Made by a program: the position numbers and the translations under genes. From Pseudomonas sp. Leaf48 (GTDB taxonomy: Bacteria > Pseudomonadota > Gammaproteobacteria > Pseudomonadales > Pseudomonadaceae), in assembly GCF_001421885.1 (NCBI RefSeq), contig NZ_LMLH01000012.1, forward strand, positions 129,066 to 193,065: DNA of 64,000 nucleotides, given 5' to 3'. This document shows, piece by piece, positions 18,146 to 27,033 of this stretch. Under the pieces are notes generated by a model that did not search any database, was not told where the DNA came from, and worked only from the letters and a program-made list of their open reading frames with translations. Numbering within the stretch: the first letter of the stretch is position 1; each line of letters starts with the position of its first letter.

Positions 18146-19556
18146 TGATCTCCAGTCGGCCGAGCAGCATGCCGAACGAGAGAATCCACTTGGCGGCATC
18201 CGGCAGAGTGGCGAAATTGCCCGCCGGGCCTATCGTCTCGCCCAGCCCGGGGCCGACACCGGACACGGTACTGGCCGCGCCCGTGAGTGCGGTCATCCAG
18301 TCGACGCCAAGCAGCGAAAGCAACAATGCGATCACGCAGATGGTGATGGCGAAGAAAAATGAAAAGGTCAGGATCGAGCGCACGATCTCTTCATCGAGGC
18401 GGTGCCCGTTGTACTTCTGCTTGATCACCGCGCGGGGGTGAATCAGCTGGTTAAGGTTGGCCTTGAGCAGGATATAAGCGACCTGGAAACGGAAAATCTT
18501 GATACCACCGGCCGTCGAACCGGAACAACCACCGACAAAACCCAGATAAAAGAACAACATCAGCGAGAAGTTACCCCACAGGCTGTAGTCCCCCAGGGCG
18601 AAGCCGGTGGTGGTGACCACCGAAGTCACGTTGAACGCCACGTGCCGCAGAGCCTCCAGCCAGTGCAGCTGGGTGGTCCACCAGTACCAGGTGCCGAGCA
18701 CCAGCCAGGTGACCAGCAGCATGCCGAGCAAGCCTTGTACCTGCTGGTCCTTGATCAGAGCACGCCGGTTGCCACGCATGGTCGCCACGTACAGGGTGAA
18801 CGGCAGGCTGCCAAGAATCATGATGACGATCGCCACCCAGTGCACGGCGGGTTGAGTCCACTTGGCCATGGACTGGTCGGAGGTGGAAAAGCCGCCGGTG
18901 GAAATGGCTGACATCGCGTGGTTGATGGCATCGAAGGGGCTCATCCCGGCCCACCAGAGCGCCAGGCTGCCGAGAATGGTGATGCCGACGTAGGCCACCA
19001 CGATCAGGCGCGCCACCATGTGTGAGCGGGGCATGACCTTTTCCGAGCGGTCCGACGACTCGGTCTGAAACAGCCGCATGCCGCCGATGCGCAGCAGTGG
19101 CAGGATCGCGACCGCCATGCCGATAAAGCCGATGCCGCCGATCCAGTGCAACAATGAGCGCCACATCAGAATACCCGGGGACATATTGTCCAGGCCCGTG
19201 AGCACGGTCGCCCCCGTGGCGGTGATGCCGGACATGCTTTCAAAGAAAGAGTCGGTGTAGCTGATGTGCTGGGTCAACAGGAACGGCAGCGCGGCGAAGA
19301 TACACACTACCAGCCAACTGCTGACGGTCAGCAGGTACATGTCCCGCGGACGCAGGTGCACATGGTCGGGACGCCCCGGTATGACCAGCGCCAGCCCGGC
19401 AACAAAGGTAATCATGCTCGCCCAGAGGAACGAAGGCAGGTCGCTGGTGCGGTCGAAAACGACCAGCGTGGCCATGGGCACGACCATGGCGATCGCCAGC
19501 GTGACCAAGAAGATGCCGATGATGAAACCAATGATCCGTAAGGTCGGCAACGCCAT
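18102..19556 (-). CDS. trkH: TrkH-family potassium uptake protein
   Basis: A 484-residue inner-membrane potassium translocation subunit that works with the NAD-binding protein TrkA. Repeated membrane-pore-membrane units carry selectivity-filter segments such as SGITATGATV, SAISTGGFS, SVVTTTGFA and AASTVSGVGPG. Around ten to twelve helices span the length. The ATG at 19556 (MALPTLRIIGFIIG) gives the family length. Upstream extension to 19778 would read across the divergent nitroreductase gene. Confidence 0.95.
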   Translation of the reverse strand: MALPTLRIIGFIIGIFLVTLAIAMVVPMATLVVFDRTSDLPSFLWASMITFVAGLALVIPGRPDHVHLRPRDMYLLTVSSWLVVCIFAALPFLLTQHISYTDSFFESMSGITATGATVLTGLDNMSPGILMWRSLLHWIGGIGFIGMAVAILPLLRIGGMRLFQTESSDRSEKVMPRSHMVARLIVVAYVGITILGSLALWWAGMSPFDAINHAMSAISTGGFSTSDQSMAKWTQPAVHWVAIVIMILGSLPFTLYVATMRGNRRALIKDQQVQGLLGMLLVTWLVLGTWYWWTTQLHWLEALRHVAFNVTSVVTTTGFALGDYSLWGNFSLMLFFYLGFVGGCSGSTAGGIKIFRFQVAYILLKANLNQLIHPRAVIKQKYNGHRLDEEIVRSILTFSFFFAITICVIALLLSLLGVDWMTALTGAASTVSGVGPGLGETIGPAGNFATLPDAAKWILSFGMLLGRLEIITVFVLCIPAFWRH

Positions 19557-19677
19557 GAAGTCCGCTCGGGCTGAAATAGGGAAGGGCGCCATTCTACCCG
19601 CGAGGCAGGCCATGTAAACCGCACTGCAACGGTAGTTACAGCTAGAATAGCTGCACAATTTTTTCTGGAGGTGGCCG

Positions 19678-20244
19678 ATGCAGGCTCTCGACGCTTTGCT
19701 CAACCGTGTTTCCGTTCCCCGACTGCTCGATCCGGCCCCCACCGCCGAGCAGCGCGAAGTGCTGTTTGCCGCTGCCATGCGTGCACCGGATCACGGCCAC
19801 TTGCAGCCTTGGCGCTTCCTTACGGTAGAAGGTGCAGCGCGCGAGCAAATGGGCGAGTTGCTCGCCGAAGCGGCGAAGTTGCAGGACGGCGAAGTCACTG
19901 AAGCGGCGATCGACAAGGCGCGAAACGGCCCTCTGCGGGCACCGCTGGTGGTGGTCGTGATCGCGCGGGTGCAGGAGCACGTCAAGTATCCGAAGTCCGA
20001 GCAACTGTTGGCAGCCGGCTGTGCGGCCCACGGGATTTTGCTGGCCGCCTATGCGCAGGGTATCGGAGCGGTGTGGCGTACGGGTGATCTGGCCTATTCG
20101 CCGCACGTGGCCAAGGGGTTGGGACTGGCCGAAGGGGAAGAGGTGATTGCGTTTCTGTACCTTGGCACGCCGCAGAAAGAACCGCGGGTGGCGGAGAAGG
20201 TTGATCTGGCCGAGTTTGTCAGCGCCTGGCCAGGTAGTCGCTAA
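19678..20244 (+). CDS. Nitroreductase family protein (YdjA-like)
   Basis: A 188-residue FMN-dependent NAD(P)H oxidoreductase. Visible signatures are AMRAPDHGHLQPWRF (flavin and substrate binding), AAGCAAHGILLAAYAQGIGAVWRTG, and a C-terminal LYLGTP strand. The short length and the DHGHLQPWR motif resemble E. coli YdjA. The physiological substrate is unknown. TCTGGAGG lies seven bases upstream of the ATG, and the gene is divergent from trkH. Confidence 0.9.
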   Translation: MQALDALLNRVSVPRLLDPAPTAEQREVLFAAAMRAPDHGHLQPWRFLTVEGAAREQMGELLAEAAKLQDGEVTEAAIDKARNGPLRAPLVVVVIARVQEHVKYPKSEQLLAAGCAAHGILLAAYAQGIGAVWRTGDLAYSPHVAKGLGLAEGEEVIAFLYLGTPQKEPRVAEKVDLAEFVSAWPGSR

Positions 20245-20254
20245 GCCCACAATT

Positions 20255-20351
20255 CCCTGTGGGAGCGGGCATGCTCGCGAATGCGGTGTGTCAGATAACG
20301 ATGAATGCGGCTGACGCACCGCATTCGCGAGCAAGCCCGCTCCCACAAGGG
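20255..20351. repeat. REP inverted pair (BIME)
   Basis: Facing cores GTGGGAGCGGGCATGCTCGC and its complement are separated by about 45 bp. The inner flanks are also complementary (GAATGCGGTG and CACCGCATTC), so the whole element could fold into one long stem. It sits in the convergent gap after the nitroreductase and the sensor kinase. Confidence 0.88.
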
Positions 20352-20358
20352 ATCAGGG

Positions 20359-21693
20359 TTAAACGATAGTGCCGGGTACCAATGGCAACTCCAGGCTGGC
20401 GATGAAGCCGCCTTCCGAATGATTGGCCAGCACCAGGCTGCCGCCATGGCGCTCCGCCGCCCGCCGGGCGATGGCCAGGCCCAGGCCATGCCCTGCGGTT
20501 GTCTGGCCGGGGGCGCGATAGAACGGCTCCCCTAGTTGATTCAAATACTCTTTCCCGACGCCAGGCCCATGGTCGCGCACGCTGACCACAATTCGCTCGC
20601 CCTGCCGCGAAGCCTGCATCTCGATTGCCTGCCCCACCGGGTTGAAGCGCTGGGCGTTGCGCAGCAGGTTGTCGACCGCCCGCTCAATCATGGTCGGCCA
20701 GCCGGTGAGATTCAGCTGCGGCTCGGCCTTCAGTTCGACGCTTTGCTCCGGCGAACTCAGTTGTGAATCCTTTTGCAGGTTGCCCAGCAGCGCATTGAGG
20801 TCGACCGGTTCAGCACTGGCATTATCGGAATCGACCCGTGCCAGCACCAGGATTTCGCTGATCAGCGCCTCCAGCCGGTCGCATTCGCGGGTCAGGCGCG
20901 GCCAGAGTTGTTCCCGTTCCTGCGGACCGGCCCGTTCCGCCAGGGCCAGGGCAATGCGCAGACGGGCGAGGGGCGAGCGCAGTTCATGGGACACATCGCG
21001 CAGCAATTGCCGCTGGCTGCCGATCAGACTTTGCAGGCGTGCGCCCATGCGGTTGAAGTCGTTGGCCAGGACGCCGAACTCGTCCCGGCGACTGGCCAGT
21101 TTGACCAGACTGTTCTGTTGATAGGTGGTTTGCCCGAGGTCGTGCACCGCACCGCGCAGGCGGCTGAGCGGGCGGGTGATGGAAAAGGTCACCAGCAGAC
21201 TGAACAGGGTCAGTACCACCAAGGCGATCCCAAGTGCACTGAGCGGCCACAGCAGGCTTTCACGGTGCCATGCATCCAGTTCCGGATGGCGGATGCGATA
21301 GATCAGCAGGTAGGTGTCACCGGTTTTTTCGCTGGTGTACTCATCGGTCAGACGCCGCCATGGCAGGCGCCGGTCGTCGCTGTTCTGCCTGGCTTCAAAT
21401 GCCGCAGCGCGCCGTGGGAAGGTGCCGCGCACCACCGGGTCACCGCTTTCGTTGAGCACCTGAACGTCGAAGTGATAATCGCGCTTGCGCTGCTCAAGAA
21501 TGGCCTGGGCGGCTTCCTCGCCCTGGGATTCATAGGTTTGCGTCCATTGTTCGGCCAGGGTGTTGAGGCCGGGGTGGCGACTGAGGATCCACGCGTCCTG
21601 GTTGAGCATGTGCCCGAGCAGTATGGAAAGCCCTGCGACCAGAGCGATGGCCAGCCAGAAGCTGGCCAGGATTCGCCAGAACAGTGAACGCAC
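20359..21693 (-). CDS. cpxA: CpxA-like sensor histidine kinase
   Basis: A 444-residue inner-membrane kinase. TM1 lies near 9-28, a periplasmic sensor domain follows to about 150, then TM2 (WPLSALGIALVVLTLFSLLV), a HAMP linker (ITRPLSRLRGAV), HisKA with phospho-acceptor His in VSHELRSPLARLR, and HATPase_c (N box NLLRNAQRFNP; DHGPGVG; GHGLGLAIA). The layout and the neighbouring regulator and CpxP-like gene fit an envelope-stress Cpx system. It is separated from the cpxP-like gene by a REP pair, which may lower its expression relative to the upstream genes. Confidence 0.85.
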   Translation of the reverse strand: MRSLFWRILASFWLAIALVAGLSILLGHMLNQDAWILSRHPGLNTLAEQWTQTYESQGEEAAQAILEQRKRDYHFDVQVLNESGDPVVRGTFPRRAAAFEARQNSDDRRLPWRRLTDEYTSEKTGDTYLLIYRIRHPELDAWHRESLLWPLSALGIALVVLTLFSLLVTFSITRPLSRLRGAVHDLGQTTYQQNSLVKLASRRDEFGVLANDFNRMGARLQSLIGSQRQLLRDVSHELRSPLARLRIALALAERAGPQEREQLWPRLTRECDRLEALISEILVLARVDSDNASAEPVDLNALLGNLQKDSQLSSPEQSVELKAEPQLNLTGWPTMIERAVDNLLRNAQRFNPVGQAIEMQASRQGERIVVSVRDHGPGVGKEYLNQLGEPFYRAPGQTTAGHGLGLAIARRAAERHGGSLVLANHSEGGFIASLELPLVPGTIV

Positions 21694-21748
21694 AGAAAAT
21701 CCTCGAATAAAGACAGACGGCTAACCACTATCAATCTGACCCAAATCC

Positions 21749-21840
21749 ATGTGGGAGCGGGCTTGCTCGCGAAAGCGGAGTGTCAGGCGACATCATTACT
21801 GCCAGATACTCCGCTTTCGCGAGCAAGCCCGCTCCCACAT
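21749..21840. repeat. REP inverted pair with long matching arms inside the cpx cluster
   Basis: Forward core GTGGGAGCGGGCTTGCTCGC and its complement form arms that continue through the flanking GAAAGCGGAGT and ACTCCGCTTTC. That gives arms of over 30 bp with a 30-bp loop. It lies between the cpxP-like and cpxA-like genes on the minus strand. Confidence 0.9.
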
Positions 21841-21898
21841 TTTGATTGAGTGGCATCAGACCCAACGGTTATCGACCATTGGGTCCGGGATCAACGCA

Positions 21899-22336
21899 TT
21901 ATTGCGCTTTTTGCGGCTGTTGCGCTTTCCACGCTTTGAATTCGGCCCATTCTGCGCGACGTTCAGCCCGTTTTTTCTGGATTTCGTCGAATTTCTTCTG
22001 TTGATCCGGTTTCAACAGGGCACGGACGTCGGCTTCGGCTTTCTGGTGCTTGGCCGCCATCTCGTCTTTCAGGGCTTTCTGGTCGGCCGGCGAGAGTTTT
22101 TCCAGGTACTTGTCGACCAGTTGCTTACGCTCATGCATCTGCTCGCCCATGATCTTGCGGATCTGCTCGCGCTGTTCGCGGCTCAGGTCCAGTTGGCTGT
22201 ACGGGCCTTTACCGTGCATGCCGTGCATCTGACCGCCGTGGTGCGCACCATCCATCGGGCCCGCGCCTTCAGGCATGGCCATGGCAACGGTCGGCAGGGC
22301 AGCAGCGAACATCAGAGCGATAAGAGTCTTGCGCAT
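21899..22336 (-). CDS. Spy/CpxP family periplasmic protein
   Basis: A 145-residue periplasmic protein with a signal peptide (MRKTLIALMFAAALPTVAMA). A His/Met-rich segment (AHHGGQMHGMHGKG) follows, which could bind metal, then charged helices with LTxxQ-like repeats (LSREQREQ; LKPDQQKKF). The family includes the chaperone Spy and the Cpx feedback inhibitor CpxP. Position between the CpxR- and CpxA-like genes supports a CpxP-like role. The C-terminal tail is very basic and Gln-rich. Confidence 0.85.
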   Translation of the reverse strand: MRKTLIALMFAAALPTVAMAMPEGAGPMDGAHHGGQMHGMHGKGPYSQLDLSREQREQIRKIMGEQMHERKQLVDKYLEKLSPADQKALKDEMAAKHQKAEADVRALLKPDQQKKFDEIQKKRAERRAEWAEFKAWKAQQPQKAQ

Positions 22337-22418
22337 GGTGTATCTCCTTGTCTCATTCCCGGTACGTTCCGGATGAGTTCAGATTACGCAGATCAAGGTC
22401 AGCCGCGGTCAGCGAAGC

Positions 22419-22434
22419 GTAAAGCTTAGGTAAA
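22419..22434. promoter_or_regulatory. CpxR-box-like direct repeat GTAAA-N6-GTAAA
   Basis: Two GTAAA pentamers separated by six bases lie 83 bp upstream of the cpxP-like start, between it and the cpxR-like gene. The E. coli CpxR site is GTAAA-N(4-8)-GTAAA. The match and the location fit autoregulation of this stress unit. Function is inferred. Confidence 0.55.
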
Positions 22435-22502
22435 GACGGCTTTCCATCGAGCTGACAAAACTGACGAATCCTGTAGGGACCGCGTAGTGTCAGACTCAGG
22501 TT

Positions 22503-23180
22503 TTAGAGGCTGTAGTAGTAACCACGGCTACGCAAGGCGACGATACGCGCACGCCCGTCAGGGTGCGGGCCGATCTTTTTGCGCAGGTTGCTGACGTGCA
22601 TGTCCAGGCTGCGGTCGTACAGGGTCAGCTTGCGGCCGAGGGCGATTTGCGCCAGTTCCTGTTTGTCCAGGGGCTCGCCGGGCTGCTTGAGCAAAGCTTC
22701 CAGAATACGGCTTTCGGAGACGGTGAGGGTGAATTCCTGGTTGTCGATACTGACTACGCCGCGCACCGGGCTGAAGCACAAGTCGCCCAGTTCGATCTGG
22801 CTGGACACCGCCGCGGGGTGACTGCGGCGCAGCACCGCACGCAAGCGAGCGGTCAGTTCCCGCGGGTCGCAGGGTTTTGCCAGGTAATCGTCGGCACCAA
22901 GTTCCAGGCCGAGGATACGGTCCAGGGGTTCGCCCCGGGCGGAAAGCATCAACACCGGCAAGTCCGGGTGATCGCTGCGCAGTTGCTTGAGCAGTTCCAG
23001 GCCGCTGCCATCGGGCAGCATCACATCCAGCACCACCGCCGCCGGGGAGGTTTCGGCCAGCGCCCGACGGGCGCTCTGGCCGTCATGGCAGGCGCGTACC
23101 TGAAAACCTTCCTGGCTCAGCCAGGTGACCAGAAGCTCGCACAGCTCCTGGTCATCATCAATAAGTAACAGCTCGCTCAT
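22503..23180 (-). CDS. cpxR: CpxR-like OmpR-family response regulator
   Basis: A 225-residue regulator. The receiver domain has acidic residues in LLIDDDQE, phospho-acceptor Asp in VVLDVMLPDGSG, and Lys in LAKPCDP. The C-terminal winged helix ends in a DMHVSNLRKKIGPHPDGRARIVALRSRGYYYS segment. It forms a two-component pair with the CpxA-like kinase 3' of the cpxP-like gene. It starts 8 bp after the upstream coiled-coil gene, so those two are cotranscribed. Confidence 0.9.
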   Translation of the reverse strand: MSELLLIDDDQELCELLVTWLSQEGFQVRACHDGQSARRALAETSPAAVVLDVMLPDGSGLELLKQLRSDHPDLPVLMLSARGEPLDRILGLELGADDYLAKPCDPRELTARLRAVLRRSHPAAVSSQIELGDLCFSPVRGVVSIDNQEFTLTVSESRILEALLKQPGEPLDKQELAQIALGRKLTLYDRSLDMHVSNLRKKIGPHPDGRARIVALRSRGYYYSL

Positions 23181-23187
23181 GACTCAC

Positions 23188-23601
23188 TCAATTTAGCCAT
23201 TGTCGACGTCTTCGATTGGCCCCACTGGCGAAAATACCGCACAGCAGAGCTGTCAGTGCTACTGCGGCGCCGATGACGAACCATTGTTGCTGGTCGGTCA
23301 ACAAGCGTGGCAACGGGTTGCTGGCCTGGATTTCCTTGAGTTGCAGTTTCAGGCGCTGATTGTCCTGGCGCAACCGGGCCAGCAGGGCGCTTTCACGTTC
23401 ACCATCGGCAGTTTGCAATTGTTTGCTCAGATCTTCTCGTTGCCGTTCGCTTTCTTTCAAGCGCTGTTGCAACTCGTTGATCTGGCTGCCAGCGCTCAGA
23501 GACAGCGGCGTTGAATTGCCGCCTTCGTCGCTTTCTTCACCGTGGGCGGGCGCCACGACCGACAACGTGACCAACATCAGACACAACGGACCTTTGCGCA
23601 T
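23188..23601 (-). CDS. Coiled-coil membrane protein resembling the C-terminal half of YgiM
   Basis: A 137-residue protein with a signal peptide (RKGPLCLMLVTLSVVAPAHG), a coiled coil (about 40-95, INELQQRLKESERQREDL) and a C-terminal TM helix with a basic end (GAAVALTALLCGIFASGANRRRR). This arrangement is that of the YgiM/TIGR04211 family without its SH3 domain. The ATG at 23601 has CAGGAG upstream. Its position before cpxR suggests an envelope role, but the function is unknown. Confidence 0.7.
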   Translation of the reverse strand: MRKGPLCLMLVTLSVVAPAHGEESDEGGNSTPLSLSAGSQINELQQRLKESERQREDLSKQLQTADGERESALLARLRQDNQRLKLQLKEIQASNPLPRLLTDQQQWFVIGAAVALTALLCGIFASGANRRRRQWLN

Positions 23602-23711
23602 CGCGACTCCTGGTTCCAATACAAGTATTGGGCAGTTTGTCGGCCGGCAAACGGGAATGATGAGCGATTGAGAGCGCGATGAACCCATAAGGTTCATCGC
23701 GAGGGGAAAAA

Positions 23712-24011
23712 TTACGGCAGGACTTGCTTGAACGGCTTGACCAGAACATTGGCGTAGACGCCTGCAGCGATATACGGGTCGGCGTCGGCCCAGTCCTTTG
23801 CGGCGCTCAGGGAATCGAACTCGGCAACGATCAGGCTGCCGGTGAAACCCGCTGCGCCTGGATCATTGCTGTCGACCGCCGGGTGCGGGCCGGCCAGTAC
23901 AATGCGGCCTTCGCCCTTGAGAACCTGCAGACGCTCAAGGTGCGCAGGTCGTGCGGCCAGGCGGGCTTCCAGGGAGTTGGCGACGTCTGTGGCAATAATT
24001 GCGTAAAGCAT
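23712..24011 (-). CDS. yciI: YciI family protein
   Basis: A 99-residue protein of the YciI fold (a dimeric ferredoxin-like alpha/beta barrel). Conserved features are the His in RPAHLERLQ, Asp in GPHPAVD, and the [12 protein letters not shown] segment. The biochemical role of YciI is not established. It starts 1 bp after the yciB stop, as in other gammaproteobacteria, so the two are cotranscribed. Confidence 0.9.
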   Translation of the reverse strand: MLYAIIATDVANSLEARLAARPAHLERLQVLKGEGRIVLAGPHPAVDSNDPGAAGFTGSLIVAEFDSLSAAKDWADADPYIAAGVYANVLVKPFKQVLP

Positions 24012-24012
24012 G

Positions 24013-24609
24013 TCAGTCCTCGGTTTTTGGCGTGGTGGTTTCGCTATCGTGCAGATGACGGGACAGGTAGATGCCCTGGCCGATCAGGAACAGCAGGGTC
24101 ATGCCCAGGCTGCCGAAGACCTTGAAGTCGACCCAGTAGCTCTGGAAGGTGAACGCGACGAACAGATTGGCGGCACCGCAAAACAGGAAAAACACGATCC
24201 AGGCGATGTTCAGGCGCGTCCACACCGGCTCCGGCAGGGTCAGGGCGTGGCCCATGATGCGCTTGATCAGCAGTTGATCACCGATGAAGTGACTGCCGAT
24301 GAAGCCCAGGGCAAACAGCCAGTTGACCACCGGGGCTTTCCATTTCAGGAAAGTCTCGCTGTGGAACGCCAGGGTCAGGCTACCGAAGACCAGGCAGGCG
24401 ATGAGGGTCAGCCACTGGCTCTTCTCCAGCTTGCGCTGCTTGAAGAACAGGGCGCCGTAGACCACCAGTGAGCTGATGATGAGCATCGCCGTGGCACTGT
24501 AGATACCGCCTACAGTGACCTCGTGACCGGCAATGTCGACGACGCGTGGATCGGTTTTGAAAACGATGAAAAACAGCAGGAGCGGGATGAAATCGATGAA
24601 TTGTTTCAC
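24013..24609 (-). CDS. yciB: Inner-membrane septation protein YciB (IspZ family)
   Basis: A 198-residue membrane protein linked to septum formation and cell-envelope synthesis. It has five to six hydrophobic helices and the family start (V/M)[17 protein letters not shown]. The conserved segment [18 protein letters not shown] and the tail [14 protein letters not shown] are present. Initiation is at a GTG (24609), which gives the usual length. An upstream ATG at 24648 would add 13 residues. Confidence 0.93.
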   Translation of the reverse strand: MKQFIDFIPLLLFFIVFKTDPRVVDIAGHEVTVGGIYSATAMLIISSLVVYGALFFKQRKLEKSQWLTLIACLVFGSLTLAFHSETFLKWKAPVVNWLFALGFIGSHFIGDQLLIKRIMGHALTLPEPVWTRLNIAWIVFFLFCGAANLFVAFTFQSYWVDFKVFGSLGMTLLFLIGQGIYLSRHLHDSETTTPKTED

Positions 24610-24696
24610 AGTGGCAGCCAGAAGCAGGATGTGTCGGCATAATAACAAACATATGGGCGCGCGATAGCGCCAGCTGATTTGAGGTTACAAAGCCCC

Positions 24697-25560
24697 GTGA
24701 ATGTTGATTTGCACTGCCATAGCACGGCCTCCGACGGCGCCTTGGCGCCTGCGGTACTGGTTGCGCGTGCGTTCGAGAAAGGCGTGCGAGTCCTGGCCTT
24801 GACCGATCACGACACCCTGGAAGGCCTTGCCGAGGCGCGCTGCGCCGCGATCGGGCTGGGGATGCAACTGGTCAACGGCGTCGAACTGTCCTGCACCTGG
24901 GGCGGCGCGACCATCCATGTGCTGGGTTACGGTTTTGACGTCAACGCCGAACCGTTGGTCGAGGCAATCGGCAAATTGCACGATGGCCGCTGGCTACGGT
25001 CGGAAGAGATAAGCCGCAAACTGGCGCTCAAGGGCATGCCGGGTGCGCTCGACGGCGCCCGACAGATCCAGCAGGCGCTGGGCGACAGTGGAAATGCACC
25101 GGCGCGCCCGCACTTCGCCGACTGGATGGTGCGTGAAGGTTTCGTCAAGGATCGCGCCGAAGCGTTCCGCAAATGGCTGGGTGCCGGCAAACTGGGCGAC
25201 GTCAAGCAGCACTGGCCGACCCTGGAGGAAACCGTCGAAACCCTGCGCGCGGCGAAAGCCTGGGTCAGCCTGGCGCACCCGTGGCATTACGATTTCACTC
25301 GCAGCAAGCGTCGCCGCCTGATTGCCGACTATATTCAAGCAGGGGGCCACGCGATCGAAGTGGTCAATGGCCATCAGCCCGCCGAGCAAGTGGGCAGCCT
25401 GGCCATTCTTGCTCGCGAGTTCGGTCTGCTGGTCAGCGCCGGCAGTGATTTTCATGGCCCAGGGGGCTGGTCGGAGATCGGTGAATACCGCCCGCTCCCG
25501 GAGGATCTGCCACCTTTGTGGTGTCGATTCAAACATGACCCAATTATTGCCGCCGTCTGA
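24697..25560 (+). CDS. rnm: PHP-domain RNase AM / nucleoside 3',5'-bisphosphate phosphatase (YciV/TrpH family)
   Basis: A 287-residue PHP-fold metallohydrolase. Metal ligands are visible as DLHCHSTASDG, LTDHDT, a central ELSC, SLAHP and SAGSDFHGP. E. coli YciV (RNase AM) is a 5'-3' exoribonuclease that matures rRNA 5' ends and hydrolyses nucleotide 3',5'-bisphosphates. Start is GTG at 24697 (MNVDLHCHS), with GAGGT 12 bases upstream. The 3' end is followed at once by the YciO/TsaC-type gene, so they likely form an operon. Confidence 0.9.
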   Translation: MNVDLHCHSTASDGALAPAVLVARAFEKGVRVLALTDHDTLEGLAEARCAAIGLGMQLVNGVELSCTWGGATIHVLGYGFDVNAEPLVEAIGKLHDGRWLRSEEISRKLALKGMPGALDGARQIQQALGDSGNAPARPHFADWMVREGFVKDRAEAFRKWLGAGKLGDVKQHWPTLEETVETLRAAKAWVSLAHPWHYDFTRSKRRRLIADYIQAGGHAIEVVNGHQPAEQVGSLAILAREFGLLVSAGSDFHGPGGWSEIGEYRPLPEDLPPLWCRFKHDPIIAAV

Positions 25561-25573
25561 ACAGGTAGAGAAT

Positions 25574-26203
25574 GTGAGTCAATTTTTCCAGATTCATCCG
25601 GAAAACCCGCAAGCGCGCCTGATCAAACAGGCGGTTGAGATCATCCGCAACGGCGGGGTGGTGATTTATCCCACCGACTCTTCCTACGCCATTGGTTGCC
25701 AGATCGGCGACAAGAACGCCGTGGATCGCGTGCGCCGTTTGCGCGGGCTGGATGAAAAGCACAACTTCACGCTGATTTGCAGCGACCTGTCGCAACTGGG
25801 GTTGTTCGCCAAGATCGACACCGGCACCTTTCGCTTGCTCAAGGCTCACCTGCCTGGCCCCTACACCTTCATTCTCAACGCCACCCGCGAAGTCCCGCGG
25901 CTGTTGCTGCACCCGAAAAAACGCACCATCGGCCTGCGGGTGCCAAGCCATCCAATTGCCCTGGCGCTGCTCGAACAGCTCGGCGAACCGCTGATGAGCG
26001 TGACCCTGATCCTGCCCGGTGATAGCGAGCCGCTGACGGACCCGTACGAGATGCGTCAGTTGCTCGAACATCAGGTCGACCTGATCATCGACGGCGGTTA
26101 CGGCGGGATCAAGGCGTCCACCGTGATCAACCTCGCCGATGGCGAGCCGGAAGTGATTCGCGTCGGTTGCGGCGACCCTGCGCCGTTCATGGCCGAGGCC
26201 TAG
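25574..26203 (+). CDS. YciO/Sua5/TsaC family L-threonylcarbamoyladenylate synthase-like protein
   Basis: A 209-residue protein of the YrdC fold, which in TsaC/Sua5 makes threonylcarbamoyl-AMP for tRNA t6A. The conserved IYPTDSSYAIGC, RLRGLDEKHNFTL, GPYTFILNAT and TIGLRVPSHPI segments are visible. It resembles the YciO branch, whose activity is less certain. Start is taken at GTG 25574 after ACAGGTAG. An ATG at 25535 would overlap the upstream gene. The stop TAG abuts the scpA ATG. Confidence 0.88.
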   Translation: MSQFFQIHPENPQARLIKQAVEIIRNGGVVIYPTDSSYAIGCQIGDKNAVDRVRRLRGLDEKHNFTLICSDLSQLGLFAKIDTGTFRLLKAHLPGPYTFILNATREVPRLLLHPKKRTIGLRVPSHPIALALLEQLGEPLMSVTLILPGDSEPLTDPYEMRQLLEHQVDLIIDGGYGGIKASTVINLADGEPEVIRVGCGDPAPFMAEA

Positions 26204-27022
26204 ATGTCCGCAGTAGAACCCGTCGACAGTCAGGCCGGAGCCCAGCAAGAGCTGCCCTTCGCCATGGTCTATGGCCAGGCAGTCCTGGAAATGCCGCTGG
26301 ACCTGTACATCCCGCCGGATGCGCTGGAGGTGTTTCTCGAAGCCTTCGAAGGCCCGCTGGACTTGCTGCTGTATCTGATCCGCAAACAGAACATCAATAT
26401 CCTCGACATCCCGGTGGCGGAAATCACCCGTCAGTACATGGGCTATGTCGAGCTGATGCAGTCGGTGCGCCTGGAGCTGGCCGCCGAGTACCTGGTGATG
26501 GCCGCGATGCTGGCCGAGATCAAGTCGCGCATGCTGCTGCCCCGGGCCGAAACCGTCGAGGAAGAAGAGGACGACCCGCGCGCCGAATTGATCCGCCGCT
26601 TGCAGGAATACGAGCGCTTCAAGGCCGCTGCCGAAGGCATTGATGGCCTGAGCCGGGTTGGTCGCGACGTGGTGGTGCCCAAGCTCGATGCCCCCGAAGC
26701 CCGGGTGCGCAAGCTGTTGCCGGATGTACGTCTGTCCGAACTGTTGCTGTCCATGGCCGAGGTACTGCGCCGTGGCGACATGTTTGAAAGCCATCAGGTC
26801 AGCCGCGAGGCACTGTCGACGCGCGAACGCATGAGTGACGTGCTGGAGCGGCTCAAGGGCGGCGGTTTTGTGCCCTTCGTCGAGCTGTTCACCGCTGAAG
26901 AGGGGCGGCTGGGGGTGGTGGTCACCTTCATGGCGGTCCTCGAGCTGGTCAAGGAATCCCTGGTCGAACTGGTGCAGAATGAGCCGTTCGCGGCGATCCA
27001 TGTGCGAGCCCGAGCCGAATAA
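26204..27022 (+). CDS. scpA: Segregation and condensation protein A (ScpA)
   Basis: A 272-residue kleisin subunit that bridges SMC heads together with ScpB and helps organise chromosomes. The family pattern EGPLDLLLYLIRKQNINILDIPVAEITRQY is near residues 48-75. Helical middle and C-terminal winged-helix parts follow (VFTAEEGRLGVVVTFMAVLELV). The ATG begins directly after the stop of the preceding gene with no spacer, so translation is likely coupled. scpB follows 11 bp later. Confidence 0.95.
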   Translation: MSAVEPVDSQAGAQQELPFAMVYGQAVLEMPLDLYIPPDALEVFLEAFEGPLDLLLYLIRKQNINILDIPVAEITRQYMGYVELMQSVRLELAAEYLVMAAMLAEIKSRMLLPRAETVEEEEDDPRAELIRRLQEYERFKAAAEGIDGLSRVGRDVVVPKLDAPEARVRKLLPDVRLSELLLSMAEVLRRGDMFESHQVSREALSTRERMSDVLERLKGGGFVPFVELFTAEEGRLGVVVTFMAVLELVKESLVELVQNEPFAAIHVRARAE

Positions 27023-27033
27023 CGAGTTGAATC

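Noticed and set aside
25544..27001. Long minus-strand frame opposite the YciO-type gene and scpA
   Set aside because: Composition rich in H/Q/G and no domain; the opposite strand codes for well-conserved proteins.
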